DNA of 64,000 nucleotides from Symbiotaphrina buchneri (GCA_001599915.1 BCIG01000001.1:124001-188000), one strand, 5' to 3'. Positions 1-12,797 are shown, counted from the stretch's first letter. Numbers and translations are program-made. Notes: generated by a model from the letters alone, not told the origin.

Positions 1-889
1 TGCCGAGTAGGTGGGAGGAGGGGAGGCCGATTTATTGATTTCTTTCCTTTCACTTCGATTTCAAGCTGCGGCGGTGAGGGATGGGATCTGATGGACTGCC
101 AAGTCGATTGCGACGGGGGCAGGCAGGCAGGGCAGGGCAGGCCTATTTTCACCTTAAGTGGTATTCGAGCGCGGTCTTGATGACTCGCCGCAAACCACTT
201 CTGTGGTATTTTCTCTTTTGTGGTCTCCTCTTACGGCCGCCGACACAAGCGTGATGGTCTCCTTACTACTACTTTTAGTTTTAGTGTACTTCCTGATGGT
301 AATCTAATAAGGTGAATGAGGGGTGATGATGAGGCGGTCCTCGACTTGCATGTTGGAGAGTGAATGAAATGTGTGTCAAGCAGTTATTTTATAACCCGGA
401 TAAAGTCATAAACATGGAAACTTTGGAGGATAAGAGCCCCTAGGATTTGAGATGTCATGACATGATATGGATCCATTGCTGGATGCTAATTCCAGTCTTT
501 AACGGTTTTATTAACTTAATTATCTCTCTGCCTGTTTTCGTTTTGTTCTCGTCACGCATACGTTCGCTCATTGATTACACTTTGCTCTGAATCGGGAGTG
601 TGAGCTGAATCCTTTCTCTCTCCTTTCCAAGTCCTCAGTTCAATGCATACCTTTTTCCACGAACCTACCCAACCAACTGCGTCCTGCAGTGCATGCATGC
701 GTATCACCCTTATTCCAAAGCGCCGTGGAAAGTCCACACAAAAAGAGGATGCCAAAAAGAAAAGGATTCCAATACACGAAAACGCCGCCACCTCAGCTGT
801 GTCTGTCCCAACATAACGTGGGATAATCCAAGCCAATCCTCTCCCATCCAATCCACAGAAGCCGGTGCCCAGGTCAGTAATCGATCATG
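1..889. other. Left-edge intergenic, no gene seen
   Basis: I see no convincing coding region here. Short open frames on both strands lack splice signals and resemble no family I know. The stretch probably holds the 3' untranslated end of the Crh gene that stops at 890, and perhaps part of a neighbour beyond the edge. A small GGCA-type simple repeat lies near 115-142. Confidence 0.6.
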
Positions 890-2621
890 CTAGAGCATCA
901 AGACTCCGCCCACGATGCCACACACGGCACCCAGTCCTCTCGCGAACTTCTTCACATGCGCTGCTCCCGTAACCACAGCAGCCGTCACGCTGCTCGCTTT
1001 CGAAGAAGTGGAGGACGAGGACGAGGACGAGCTGACACTAGCAGCTGCATCTCTGACGATCGTGCCGTCCGCCGAAGTCGAAGTCGTCGCGGTCGGGTCA
1101 GACGATGTCGGCGTCGGCGAGGTGGTGATGAGAAAACCCTGCTGGTCGTACGATTTAGGCATGGTCGAGTATCCCGCCGGGACGGTGACCAGTGTCGGAA
1201 AGCCCTGCTGGTTGTAGGACGTGATGGTGACGACGGCGTCAGCGCCAGCAGCTGCAGCCAGCGTAGCAGCAGGTGGTGACGAGGAGGGCGAGGGAGAGGA
1301 TGACGCGGGAGGAAGGGATGTTGACTGTTGCGAGGAGGCAAGCGAGTTAGTTAAGGGGTGTTCTGGGGAAGTGCGGGAAAGCAGGAAACGAAACTCGGGT
1401 GGCTCACTCACAGGTGCCGGACTCGGCGGGACCACTTTGCCCGAGCTGGTGACCACCCAACCGCTGGGAAGTCCGGGGTAGTTTGACGACACGGCTGTCG
1501 AGCTGGCGCTGGTAGCAAGTGTGGTGGACTCGGCCACCCAGGGGTATTCGCTGGGAGTGGAATAACTCGAGGTCGAGCCTGAACCACCGCTGAAGGGGTA
1601 AGGGATGTTGGGCGAGGCGGACGTCACGGTCGAAGATGCTGCGGTTGCGGTGGCTGACGACCCTGAGCCGGCTGATGCAGACGGGTTGACACTGCCTCCG
1701 GCTGCTTCAATCGACTCCCAGGTACCGTCTGTTCCGGAGTAACTATAACTGGTCCCGGTAGAGTAATCCGTGACCGCAACAGATTGGACCAGCATTGTGA
1801 AAGGTCCCTGCGAGTAATCAGTCTGGCCTCCTGCCCATTCTGTCGAGTTATTAGCTAGAGTGCACTGAGAGGATAATTGCAGAGTGTCTCACCAATTGTT
1901 CCTGCAGCGTTGGACGGATCACCACCGGCCCAGGCGCCAAATTTCAATTGCATCGGCGTTTGTGGGTACTGATTCGAGTCCGCACTAGCTGGTGTCAATG
2001 TGCGTACAACGGTTCCATCAATAGACCATGTGATCTGGCTCGACGTCCAGTCTACCGCGTAGGTGTGAAAGCCGCCCTGAGGGTCAGAAACTGCATGGAA
2101 AGCCCCTCGGTTGTAATCTGTGGTCAACCCCTTCCCGAAGTAATTTGATTGGACCTGAGTCGTGTCTCCACCAAGCCACTCCCAATCGATCTCGTCGAGG
2201 TCATCTGACTGTAAGACCACACTGCTCACGATCCCAGTGCCAGAAGCTGCTTTGACAACTATCTCGACGTGTCCGAACATGATGTACCATTTCGAGGTAA
2301 GCTGTGGAGCATCCCCAGATTTTGTAATTGTGAACGAGACGCCGCTGGAGTCGTAGGATATTGTTTGGCTTTGGGCGGTGAAACTGTCCGAGGCACCTTG
2401 TGTGAAGTCGATGTCGACTGATCTGCCTAATGCTGAATCTGCTGGGCAGCCACCTGTGCACGAAGTCAGCTTCTGTCAAGTATCCGCTTAAGATGAACTC
2501 CTGTGTATGACTTACTCGACGTGAGTGGATCGCAATTGCTGTACGTCTGCGCAGCGACAGGCCTCCAGATGAGAAGGGCCGAAGCCACCACGGCCGCGAC
2601 GGACTGTGCTGCCACCTTCAT
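890..2621 (-). CDS. Crh-family GPI-anchored cell-wall transglycosylase (GH16)
   Basis: Likely links chitin to beta-1,6/beta-1,3-glucan in the cell wall, as Crh1/Utr2 enzymes do. Coding exons are 2621-2516, 2453-1893, 1839-1412 and 1324-890, giving 509 residues. The start at 2621 opens a signal peptide (MKVAAQSVAAVVASALLIW, cleavage near VAAQ). The GH16 domain carries the catalytic signature DEIDWEW at about residues 122-128, with both glutamates present, followed by EWAGGQTDY and GPFTM blocks. The C-terminal half is a Ser/Thr/Pro-rich linker ending in a hydrophobic tail (GIVGGVLML), as expected for GPI attachment. Introns are 62, 53 and 87 bases. The 87-base intron is in frame and has no stop, so a retained form would still be translatable. 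I see no CBM18 domain. Family assignment is firm; which paralogue (crf1, utr2) is not. Confidence 0.9.
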
Positions 2622-3734
2622 CCTCCTGGCAGCTCCTCCACGAACCTAGAGCCAGAAGAAGTCGTAGGATGAGGCCAGCAAGCAGATTATGAACGGACGT
2701 GAGAAGGTTCCTGCTAGTGACGGGTGGAAGAAGTGAGATGGCGGAGGAGGGTGAGGAGAGAGTTGGGTGTGTTGAAAATTATGGCTGTCGAATGGAACGG
2801 GATTGACTACTGACTGACGGGTGGATGCAGCGGTGGGAATTGTTTAAAAGTGTATCTCGAAATTAAGGCACCTTGGCTAGCATTTCGCCCCTTTCCCCTA
2901 TACTCCGTACTCATCATACTGGGCCTCATCCCCAGCCATCTGGGAAGTCGAGCGAGAATGTTCAGCTGCAAGCGTCATCAGAGCCTGCCAACCTGACAGG
3001 CCGATGCCTACAAGAGGCAAAATGGAATGGCGGGTGAATGGGCTCCTCGTGCATGTTTCACAGCTTTGGTGCATTCTCATTCGCTGCAAGATCCGTTTAA
3101 CAGGCGTGGCTGGGGTGTTCTGGCTCTGGCTCCGCTGGCCCTCATGTCATGGCGGAGGCTGGGGATGTGGCACGTGCATCGAGTTAGCGGACAACTGTCA
3201 CCGCTAACCGAAAACAACCAGGCGGTGTGAGGTGACAGGGAAGGATGATTACATAAGGGACTCATGTTTGTCTCGATGCCAACGGCAATTTCAGGGGCGA
3301 CTTTTGGCAAGGAAAGGCAGTTCACACTCGCCGATTTCCAGTCTTCCATTTTCCCTGCTTTGTTCCTTCCCTCGTCCCTGCATTTCGGAGATTTCGCTAC
3401 ACCGACGGAATTGATGCCGTCGATGCCTCACCTCTTAGCGTCCGATAGACTTTGTGGCTGAGGCTCGCTTACCGGGCGGGAAACAAGTCGTCCCACGGTC
3501 CGAGCTAGGACATCCGATCTATTCTTAGCACAAGCCATACGGTTCCTCAACGCCTGACATTATTGTATGGAGTAATCGGCCGTTTGTTCTGCGAAAATAC
3601 GAACCATGTAGACAGTGAGCGAGTGGTCTTGACTCCATCGCGTCCCGTCAATCATACATACACAGAAAAATATACCAGCGCAATCATTAGCCATATGCCT
3701 GATACCTGGCCAGTCTCGTAGCCATATCTCCCCA
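2622..3734. other. Intergenic, promoter side of the Crh gene
   Basis: About 1.1 kb lies between the start of the Crh gene and the stop of the riboflavin-kinase-like gene, both on the minus strand. Open frames here are short, overlap one another in different frames and look like chance. The side near 2622-2900 should hold the Crh promoter and leader. I see no clear regulatory motif. Confidence 0.5.
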
Positions 3735-5498
3735 TCACGACCGCGGCACCCAGATACCGCCATTTCCAACCGACGTATCCTTGTAGATATCACTCCCAGT
3801 CCGCACCCCCAGCTTATGCAGAGGCACCTTATCAAACGTCCTCTGCGTCTGCTGTCTCACGTCCACATACTTATCCGAGAAGGTCCTGCTGTCCTTCGCC
3901 TGCCGCAATCGCTCCACAGTTGCTTCGGCGCTCCATTCTGGTCTCCCAAGACTGGCTTGAGTGACGGCTATATCTTTGTACGTCTCGTAGAGGAACGCGT
4001 CCCGCTCATAGGCTATCAAAGGCCGCAGGAACCCCATCAGCACCAGAGTAATCTTGGCGTCGAAGAATTGCTGCCCCTGGAAGTCATGTATGAGATACGC
4101 TCTTACGGTCTTCTTCGGTGCGACTGTGGCGTTGACCCATGGGGATGGAGAGACTGAGATGATGGCTTGCTTCCAACCCCCCGAGATATCTTGCTTTTCC
4201 TTCGACGTTACACGGGCCCAACCAAAGTAGACTCCCCGAAGTCGAGCCATGATATCGTCCGGCAGACTTGCTAGGTTTGCTGTCGGCATGCCCAGTTCCT
4301 TGGTACTCCTTCCTGTGCCGGGAACAACCTTGCTATCAAGACGTATGGGGTAAGGAGCTGTTGGACCTGCTGGATCACCAACGACGTCTGCTCGATTGAA
4401 TGCATCGTATGGCCCCGAACCAAACTGGCCATTCGACAGATCTCTGGCTTGCTCATACTGCTCATTCGCAGCGGCGATCTTGTCTGGAACACCCGTAGCA
4501 TCAACGGCCATGGTACCAGCCTCTTGTGCGACGAATCCTGGTTGATACTGCTCGTATGTAGAAGTTATAGTATCGGTGATTGGAGAGACCAGATTGCCAG
4601 CGGCGTTCATGGCTGTACTCGAGAGCACCTTCAATCCAACTTCTATGGGTAGCGTCGACAATGAAGCTCCTTTGATTGAGCTAGGCGCGGTATTCGTCGA
4701 GGCCACTCGGAACTCCGGGCTGCTGCAAAGAGGCGACATGCTGTCCCCTTTTGTAAGAACTATCCGAAAGTATCCATCCCCCGCCTGGGCCGGGATGCGT
4801 ACAACATCAGTCTCCTGCACTTGATGGTGTCGAAGTTCCTTTGGTCTTTTCTCAAGGAACTTTCTGATGTCCCGCTGCCATGCCCGCTCATCCGCAGGTG
4901 GCAGCTGGCTGGGGTCCGCTTTTTGGGACGGGGTGATGTCAAGCCAGCTAGCATTGCCACCGAAGAGCGCTTTGACTTTCATGCCAGTCTTGCCCGTCCA
5001 TCCCTTCATTTGCAGCCACAACTTTCGATCTGGTGGCAGTGGCCTGTCGGAGAAGATGGTGATTGCCACAGATGTGGATGCTCCCTTGTAATAGACCAAG
5101 CCATGGGAATGCCGAAGGATGGTGTAGTGCTTTGTATGTTCGTAAGGATGGCTGATGAGGCCTCCAGCAAGATACGCGGCTTCTCCTAATGCTTTCTTCC
5201 ATTTCGGTACCTCCGCGGGACTGGATTCACTCGCAGCGGTTGTTGCTGAATTGTGAACAATGTGTCCGTGCCCTGCACCATTGGAAGGTCCGCCATACTG
5301 GCCGGGCACTGTCTGGTCCAGGCGAAGGCCATTGGTCTTCTCGACGAGTACGGTCTCCTCATTCGCAGAATCACCAGACAGGGCAACTACTCCGGACTCT
5401 TGACCCGGCACAGGGGGTAACTTCTTTTCACTCGCACGAGCCGCAGCCTGATACCCGTAGCCTTTTTGCACGGCACTGTTCTGATATTGCGCTGACAT
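3735..5498 (-). CDS. Large protein with a riboflavin-kinase-like C-terminal domain
   Basis: An uninterrupted 587-residue frame. The first ~85 residues look disordered. Residues ~95-280 form a region I cannot name, rich in aromatic and alternating hydrophobic residues (HSHGLVYYKG, KLWLQMKGWTGK). From about residue 383 it matches the flavokinase fold: KVVPGTGRSTKELGMPTANL against the family's V.GfGRGSK.LGiPTAN, then GVYFGWARV, then HDFQGQQFFDAKI and a GFLRP motif. The PTAN nucleotide/metal motif is kept. The catalytic glutamate of true riboflavin kinases (KSxETHI) aligns with Arg466 in KKTVRAYLIH, and the following His is Tyr. I therefore infer a non-catalytic binding or scaffold domain rather than an FMN-forming enzyme. 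Normal fungal riboflavin kinases are about 200 residues. The start at 5498 is the first ATG of the frame. Confidence 0.7.
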   Translation of the reverse strand: MSAQYQNSAVQKGYGYQAAARASEKKLPPVPGQESGVVALSGDSANEETVLVEKTNGLRLDQTVPGQYGGPSNGAGHGHIVHNSATTAASESSPAEVPKWKKALGEAAYLAGGLISHPYEHTKHYTILRHSHGLVYYKGASTSVAITIFSDRPLPPDRKLWLQMKGWTGKTGMKVKALFGGNASWLDITPSQKADPSQLPPADERAWQRDIRKFLEKRPKELRHHQVQETDVVRIPAQAGDGYFRIVLTKGDSMSPLCSSPEFRVASTNTAPSSIKGASLSTLPIEVGLKVLSSTAMNAAGNLVSPITDTITSTYEQYQPGFVAQEAGTMAVDATGVPDKIAAANEQYEQARDLSNGQFGSGPYDAFNRADVVGDPAGPTAPYPIRLDSKVVPGTGRSTKELGMPTANLASLPDDIMARLRGVYFGWARVTSKEKQDISGGWKQAIISVSPSPWVNATVAPKKTVRAYLIHDFQGQQFFDAKITLVLMGFLRPLIAYERDAFLYETYKDIAVTQASLGRPEWSAEATVERLRQAKDSRTFSDKYVDVRQQTQRTFDKVPLHKLGVRTGSDIYKDTSVGNGGIWVPRS

Positions 5499-6290
5499 AT
5501 CTCACGTACAACAGAATGCAAATCAATGCGGTCTCGGCGGTTTCCCGTACCGGATTATCGCAGCCGCTTTCTACATCAGCATCAGTCAATTTAACAACAT
5601 CACGGAACTATCAAGAGCCTGGTTCGGCGGGACTGGCATACCATGATCGATATTTTACTTTACCTTCCCAGGAACACTGGGAGATCAATCACAGCATTAA
5701 CAACAGCAAGCCCGGCATTAGCAGTGAAGATCAAGATGGATCCAATTAATGCCCCGGTTCCGATGGACAGAAACAACCAAGCTCAGCTGCATGATGTCAA
5801 TTTGACTGTTACCTAAGCCACGTTCTCCGGAAGCTTCGGAAGCCGTTTTAACGTGGGAGATCAAGCTTTGTGGCTGTGCGGCCGTGCGGCTAGGGGGCAA
5901 GCGAGGCCGATGCTAACAATGACCACGGGTTTGATAGGGGTTAATATGATTGCACCTCCCTTATCTCACGGCCCAATCAAAGCTAGATATCCAAAAAGGC
6001 TTCATTTGCTACTGAAAGTTCATGGGTCCCTTTTTTTTTTTACAAACGATTACAGAAAGTAAGATATATAAACACGGTTTCCCATTGAGACGCTCGGGTT
6101 GGGGAGCGTCAGTCTGCTCACGAGCGACGTTGTGGCCACAGAGACAAATCCGAGCCACCCATTTCTGATACGCTAGTAAACACCGTCTATCCTTGTCCAG
6201 GACGCCGTAATGGATATATCATAACAATGATCGATGATCAGCCTCCAAAACGAAGAGAATGAAGCCTCGAAAGGCCCAGTCAGAGCATGC
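5499..6290. other. Intergenic between UBR1 end and RFK-like gene start
   Basis: About 790 bases between two minus-strand genes. They should contain the UBR1 3' untranslated region and the promoter of the riboflavin-kinase-like gene. A CCAATCA heptamer sits at 5973-5979 and a 12-base T run near 6030. No coding region is supported. Confidence 0.5.
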
Positions 6291-9200
6291 TCAAATCGTC
6301 TCCCATCCACCATTGTTAATCTCTGCCTCGAGTTTCCTCGATATCGTTGTAGGGATAGTATGCGTCAGCCAAACGTTGCGAAGAAGGGCGTCATAGCGCT
6401 TTTGGTTGAGGAAGAGCTGCCGGCTACGTCTGTCAAGGCGTCAGATTCCGTACTGATCCTAATGGCCAAGAAGGCCCGTTATCAGGACTTACCTCAAGCC
6501 AGGATCCACCTCACCGTGCTTGTCCAGATAAGGGGCCATGGCCCACGAGCCGTGGTTATTATGGAGATATAGAACAGTACACTTGCGGATATTGATGAAG
6601 ATTCCAACCTCACGCCCACACCTGTATGGAGTCAGTCAATAACTCTGTCAAACTTAACGAAGGGGATCGCACTTCTCAAGATGCTGGTGACAGCCACCGT
6701 ACTTTCGCTCCTTGCTGCAACAATATGCTTGACTGCAGAAAATATCGCCACAGAATAGACACACACTCGGATCGGTGAGCTCCTTGCCCGTCGTTGGGCA
6801 CTTCCGCTTCATGGTCTCATCGGTGAGAACATCAAATGTCTTCGGCAAACCAACCAGTTCGAAGATGGCAGGATGGCTTAGTGACAGGGGTGGCCGAAGA
6901 GAAGGAGCATAACGTTTGCCCTCCTGTGTCCAGGTCCAGTGTTTTACCCAACCGGCGAGTACGAGATTTTGATATTGTGAGTCACCCTCAGCGACTGACT
7001 GGAAGATGTCGTGCAAGGATGGCAGACCTAATGCCCTTGATAGCCTTGTGACTTCTGGCTCGTCCATATCGCCGAACCCGGTGTTGGCGAATTCGACGCC
7101 ATAGCACACGTGCATCAATATGGCCGACTTCCTCAGGAACGCCAAAGCATATGTCGAGACCATTTTGAATAGATGTGAAAGCATCTCAGCTCGATGGCCG
7201 ACCTGAGACGCCATCAACCCTCGAGAGCCACCGGGATAGTCTTCTGTGACTGAGTTCAGCACCTTCTCTACAAAATCCTTGAAGACCAGCAAAGTGAGTT
7301 CATCAGGCTGAGTCAACCGTTCTTTTGGACCCGATTTACTGTAGGCCAGACCGATGAGATTGTTCCACGCCCGGGGCTCCCAAGATATGGATACTATGAC
7401 TTTCACAAGCTCGGACAAATAGCAGAGGTGGAGGATATGTAGAATGTCAAATCCAAAAGTAGGGACCAGGCATACAGCGCTCTCTGCCAGAAACACAAAT
7501 GTGTCTTGCGCTAGGAGAGGATCCAAATCTCTCATCTCCATGGCGTAAGGCTGATTGTTCAATACCTGAGGGTGTCCGAAGAAGAGTTGGTTAAGCTGGC
7601 GGCGCCCTGTTTCCGAATACTCTTTGATGGTCTTATTCAGAGGGACACTTCTCAGACCTCCGACAGACACATATGACATAACCGTCTCAGAGAATATGCG
7701 CAGATGAGTCAGGGTCTGCTGCGGAATCTTGTCCAATAGAGTACTGCCCGGTTCTGAGCCGACACCGCGTTGCGTGATCTCCACAGCAGAAATTGAGAAT
7801 GCCAGGGCTTTCGCGAGGGTGTCAGTATACGTCAAGTCTTCCACGTTGCCGGTAACCGTGGGTGGATAAGGCCAACGTGAAGGAAGCTGGTTGACCTTGA
7901 TTGTCTCGCGCAATCTCTTATAGATCGCTATCAGTTCGGTCATGACGACAGGCTCCCCGGTCGGCGGCGGAGGTGGAATCGGGACTGTTGTAGCCGATAG
8001 AATTGGATCCATGGGTAACAAGCCGGAAATTTGTTGCGTGCTGCTGGGTGAGGGCAGGCTGTGTAGAGGAGCAACGGTCGGGCTGCTCAGCTGATCAAGC
8101 TTGCTTGAAAGCGGGTTGATCATAGTCTTAGATGCATAGGAGGTGAAAAGGTCATGATACCGTGCTGTGGCTTGTTTGTCTCGTCCATCAACCTCCACAG
8201 CCTTCTCAAACCTTGACACGGAGAGCCCGACTTTCGAGCTGAGCCAGTCTTCGAGACCTGTATCAGGCCATAAAGAAGACGGCGCCACTTCCTCCTTTCC
8301 TTTCCAGATGATGGGAAGAAAGACATTGCCAAGGGCCTTGCACAATGGGCAAACAAATTCTTTCTGCGCCAACCTCTCCGGGTGGTTACGAGCGATCTGA
8401 TGATGCTGCCGGCGTTGAGTTGCGGTACAGTAGAGCTCAAAACAGGCATAATGCATGATATGACCACATCCAGTAGAAACGGGTCCCCATCTGACGTAAT
8501 TCTGCGGGAAGCCTCTGCCCAATCCTTGCCGTTCTGTGGTGATCTCCTTGCCGTCTGAAGTCATTTTGCGAATGGTCTCCTTGTTTTTCCCAGCAATACC
8601 AAAAGGCCTGATATGATCAGCCGGCCTGTCCAGGCTCTTGGGCGTATCGAGCACTTCCTCTACGAAGTCGGTATCTGCCAGGTTCGTCTGTCGAAGGATA
8701 TTGCTATTCATCAGAAATCCAAGGGTACCATAGAGACGTGAATCGTTCGTCTCCTCCTGACACAGTATGCAGGTCCCTGAAGGATATTTCCAGACAGAAG
8801 TATGCTCCTCAGTTGGCTCATCATAGTCCTCAGGGGTATCACTCTCATCATCCAGACCCCAGTCGATGCCACCTTGACTCTCCAGAAAATTCTTTTGTTG
8901 CTGTTGAAACTGTGCCATAACCCGCGCTTGCCTTTCCAGTGCTTGCTTCTTCTTCATTTCTGCAGCTTTGACGTCAGGATCAATGGGAGACTCTGTGCCA
9001 GAACGCAGTACATCTCCTTGGCTAGCAGCAAATGTCTGGGGTCGCATTTCTTGTATCCTCAGTAGAATATGCCGGACTTTCGGATGGCAGCTCTTATAAT
9101 CATCCATCGTGAGGAGCCTGTTGAGGAGAGCAACCAGGGTGTACGGTCTGGATAAGTTCACCCCTGGCGCGTTACCGCGTATTATAGACTTTGTGATTGC

Positions 9201-12200
9201 CATTTCAACAAAAGCCTGCCTCCCTGTGCTACCATCTTGGTAACCCTTGTCCTCGAGGACTGCAATGAGCATCAGATGTAATACTACCTGCAAGAAAGTT
9301 TCAACCCGTGTAGGTGGAATGTCCGGCGTGGAAAGCTTTGCTTGAAGTGCGTACAGCAGAGAGGCATGGATGATCTGAGCGAAGACATTTGTTTGCGTAA
9401 AGGCTGCCAACTTGACGAAGGTTCCTGACGCTATCGGCCGCAACTTTGGCTGGAATACAATCTCCGAGGGTGGTCGACCAGTTCTCTTGGACATCCACTT
9501 TCGATACGCATTCTCCGACTCCTCCCGCTGGTTCTTGCTATAGTGAGCTGCATACGGATCGATATATTCAAGATATTCCTCCTTCAATTCGAAAGTGCCG
9601 GAGTCGGAGAGACCCTCTGGAGGGCGGAAATTGGTTATTTGGTCCAGAATATCTTGGAAATCGTCTAGTTCCTGAAATTTGTCTCCCAGCTTGGCCGACA
9701 ATTCTGAGAAAGAGAGAGGCTTGAAACAAAGACTGTGGGCAATATCTCGCTTGACAGTTTGTAGGACAGGATTCGGCTCATCTTCCACAGATAGAAGGGG
9801 GATCCTGTCACTAAGGAGTATGATCAGAAGATGTATAAAATCTTCAGCTATATCTACCGCCTGACCATCATCGTATGGAGGAGTATTCTCATAGCGACCC
9901 TGCATCCACATCGACAAGCCATATCGATCTATCATCGATGCGAGCATCCTGCTAGGATCACAGGTCACCAGAGATGTCTGCAGGAGAAACAGGTCACGGT
10001 GATATGCCACATCCCGTTGAGAAACCTGGCGGTACTGTGACATTTGGTGCCTTAGGCTGAGTCCATTACGCACCCAAAGGCCCGCTTTCATCTGTGCTAG
10101 CCACACACAAACGCGTAGTGGAAAGTCAAACATCGCAGACAGAAGATCCTCTGGCTTGTGTTCGGATGCATTTGCTGGCTTGACCGCACTAGCCGCGGAT
10201 AGCAGGGTCACACTAAGTTTCTCTGAAGGCATACTTTTCGCAACATCAATCAGCCATGAGAGAGTATAGTGAAGGGCATGGTGAAAGCTGATTGGCTGTC
10301 TGTCCACAATGAAATCGACTATCTTGTAAGATCTGGGCCGGCCTCCCTCATCCAAATCCGCTCCGTACTCCGCGGATTGTTTGAATCGTGTCTCGTCTTG
10401 GATCTCTGCCTGGTGAAATCGTGACCGCTCATAGCCCATGGAATTATGTATAACAATCTTGGCGGCAGTGGTTATTGCTTGGACGACCCGCGGCCTATCT
10501 TCTGGGTCTTGACTCCTGTAAGAATCGGCGAACAAGCGGCAGAGACGATTCAACTCTCGAGTGATAAGAGTTGCACTGATCCAGGCGTCCGTCTCGTATT
10601 CAACGTGCTCACCGACAGCGCGGACATTCGGACAGATTCCTTGATGGAGTTTGACCAAATCCAGGAACTGTAACATGTACCGTTTCTCTGTTCGGAGCTT
10701 CTTTTGCACATACTCGGATCCGAACAGATAACGCAGGTCATTGAAGAAATGATACATGCGCCTATTAGTAACAGAGCCTGCATCAAATGCCAAGGTCGCA
10801 TTAGGGTTCACATCTTGTGGGTAGCCAACTTGACGGGTAGTTAGGAAGGTATAAAGTATGGCTAGTAGATTCGTCAGGAAGTTGCCTCTTTCAACAACTT
10901 CTTCCGTGATCGAGGGCGTGGTAAGCATTTGGAGAGAGAGGTTGATGATCGAATGATCCGGCTCGCGGTCCGCAATGAGGTATAATTGCGCCAACATGGT
11001 GTATAGTCCAGCAAATCGTAGGCCCAGAATCCGCTTGAATTGCGGAATGGTGACTACCGTTGTAATATACAGATCGCGGAGGTCGATCCTGACTTTCTTC
11101 CACATTCTCAGGTCGAACAAGATGAGGTAATCGAGTCGCACTCTCTGTGAGAGATCCTCATAGACTGGAACTGGCTCCTTGCTGTTGTAACCGGCTGGCT
11201 TCTCAAGCCAGAATTTCGGTGGCCTAGGACGGGATCTTCGGCCGGGATTTGATGGTGTCTTCGGAATTTCCAAACCTGCCTTGGAGAACAGATTTGGGGG
11301 TATCAAGGGCTCGCCACCGTCGGAATCAGTTGGTGTTCGGTCTCGATCACCATCCCTATCTGGAGGAGGTGGAGGCATTGGTCGAGGATCGGAAGCTCCT
11401 ACTCCAGGGTCCATGGGTATATCACGGTCGTCCTCAGCTGACCATTCATCGATGTCCATCTCGTCCTCCTCCTCGACAAACGCATCGTCATCCATATCAT
11501 CCATGTCCTCACCCTCATCTTCGTCATCCTCATTATCTTCATCATCATTCCCATCTTCATCGTCATCGTCGTCGTCCTCCTCGCCAATAACATCGACCCG
11601 CACGACACGGGCCACATTGTGTGCTATGGTAGAGAAGCCCCTTATTTGATCGGAATCTTCTTTCTCATGATCATCAATACCCTCCCTGCCAACTTGAGCG
11701 TTGGTAGCTTCACTTCCTGTCCTCCAGTGCTTGAGCATTTCTTCGCATATCGTGTGACGCAGTATGCTATGGTTCTCCCCTACGCTGCAGCCTCCTATAT
11801 CACCCAGCCACTCTACAATCGTTCCACACATCTGTTCCCGAAATGTGTCGCGTGCAGATCTAATGGTCACAGTGACCTTAATCTCTTCAATGATCTTGGC
11901 CATCTTAAGAAGATGCGGCAGATCTCTCGACCACTCCACCACGGCGCGCCCCATATCGTTAATTTCATTCGCCTTATCAATACCGAACTTCATCGTCTTC
12001 TTACAGGCCCTTGCGAGTTGGTTGGCGACCTCGTCTACTGTATGCTTTTCATCATTCCAGACGATCAAGGCAAACTCCACGTTCTCCTGTTCTTCAACAG
12101 GATCCCCGCGATAGTCATACCACTTCGACGTCAGTCTACTCTTCTGCTCATCGGCCCGGATATTCTCCTCAGTCTTCGGCAAACGTAATTGTTCAGGTGA

Positions 12201-12797
12201 ACAGGAAATGACATCGCACATGTAGTCCAACGCCCTGCCGATAGTCATGGTGATGCTCTCCACCAAGTCCACAGGAAGGGCGTGGTCGTCTGCAGCTCCC
12301 ATAGTCGTATCCGAGCCAGGCAAGGCCGTGTGGATAGCACAGTTCACCGGCCGAATCCAAGCCTCAACATCTCCGCAGTCACAGCAGCCGCTGTTCCCAG
12401 GCGAGATGGAGACGAACACCATATGCCCTGTATGGTCCGACGCTTCGAAACATCTTGTGCAGAGCACGCAGGTGTCATCCGCAGTACAAGTCTTGCAACG
12501 GTAAGTTGCTTCACCGCTCTTGAAGATATGACCACAGGGCTTCCCTCGTGCTGCTGGGGTATATTCTGCGCCTTCCACCGCACCTTGAGCTTCTCTGAGC
12601 TGCCATTTCTCGGTTTGGAAGACGGGTGTGCCATCCGGGAAGAAGAGGCGGAGATATTCGTCATTATGGTTGGCAAGTGAGCGGAAGAGCCCCTCAAGAA
12701 GGCTGCGGCTCGCTGATGGCGTGTAGCGGCAGGAGTACTTCTGAGGAAGATCTCGCAATAGCTGACATAGTTGTCGACCTTGCGCGGAGAGAAGCAT
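6291..12797 (-). CDS. ubr1: E3 ubiquitin ligase Ubr1 (N-recognin)
   Basis: Recognises destabilising N-terminal residues and ubiquitinates the substrate in the Arg/N-degron pathway. Three exons: 12797-6673, 6621-6493 and 6429-6291, giving 2130 residues. The 51-base intron uses GAA|GTGCGA and CATACAG|GT; the second is 63 bases with GTAAGT. Domains in order: UBR box (~86-157) with the Cys/His series beginning KPCGHIF and ending GCCDCGDVEAW; a ClpS-like type-2 N-domain (FALIVWNDEKHTVDEV); a long Asp/Glu tract (~residues 400-470); a RING with CILCQEETNDS and CPLCKALG; and a C-terminal UBR-specific zinc domain (CLFCGDIFC) running over the introns into GSWAMAPYLDKHGEVDPGLR. Length and order fit fungal Ubr1. 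The last exons are easily missed because the large exon runs into a stop at 6654. Confidence 0.96.

Noticed and set aside
552-851. 99-codon minus-strand frame at the left edge
   Set aside because: No recognisable domain, overlaps other frames, lies in a noncoding-looking region downstream of the Crh gene.
11281-11649. Ser-rich plus-strand frames opposite UBR1
   Set aside because: They are mirror images of the UBR1 acidic tract (GAT/GAC read as ATC/TCA) and not independent genes.
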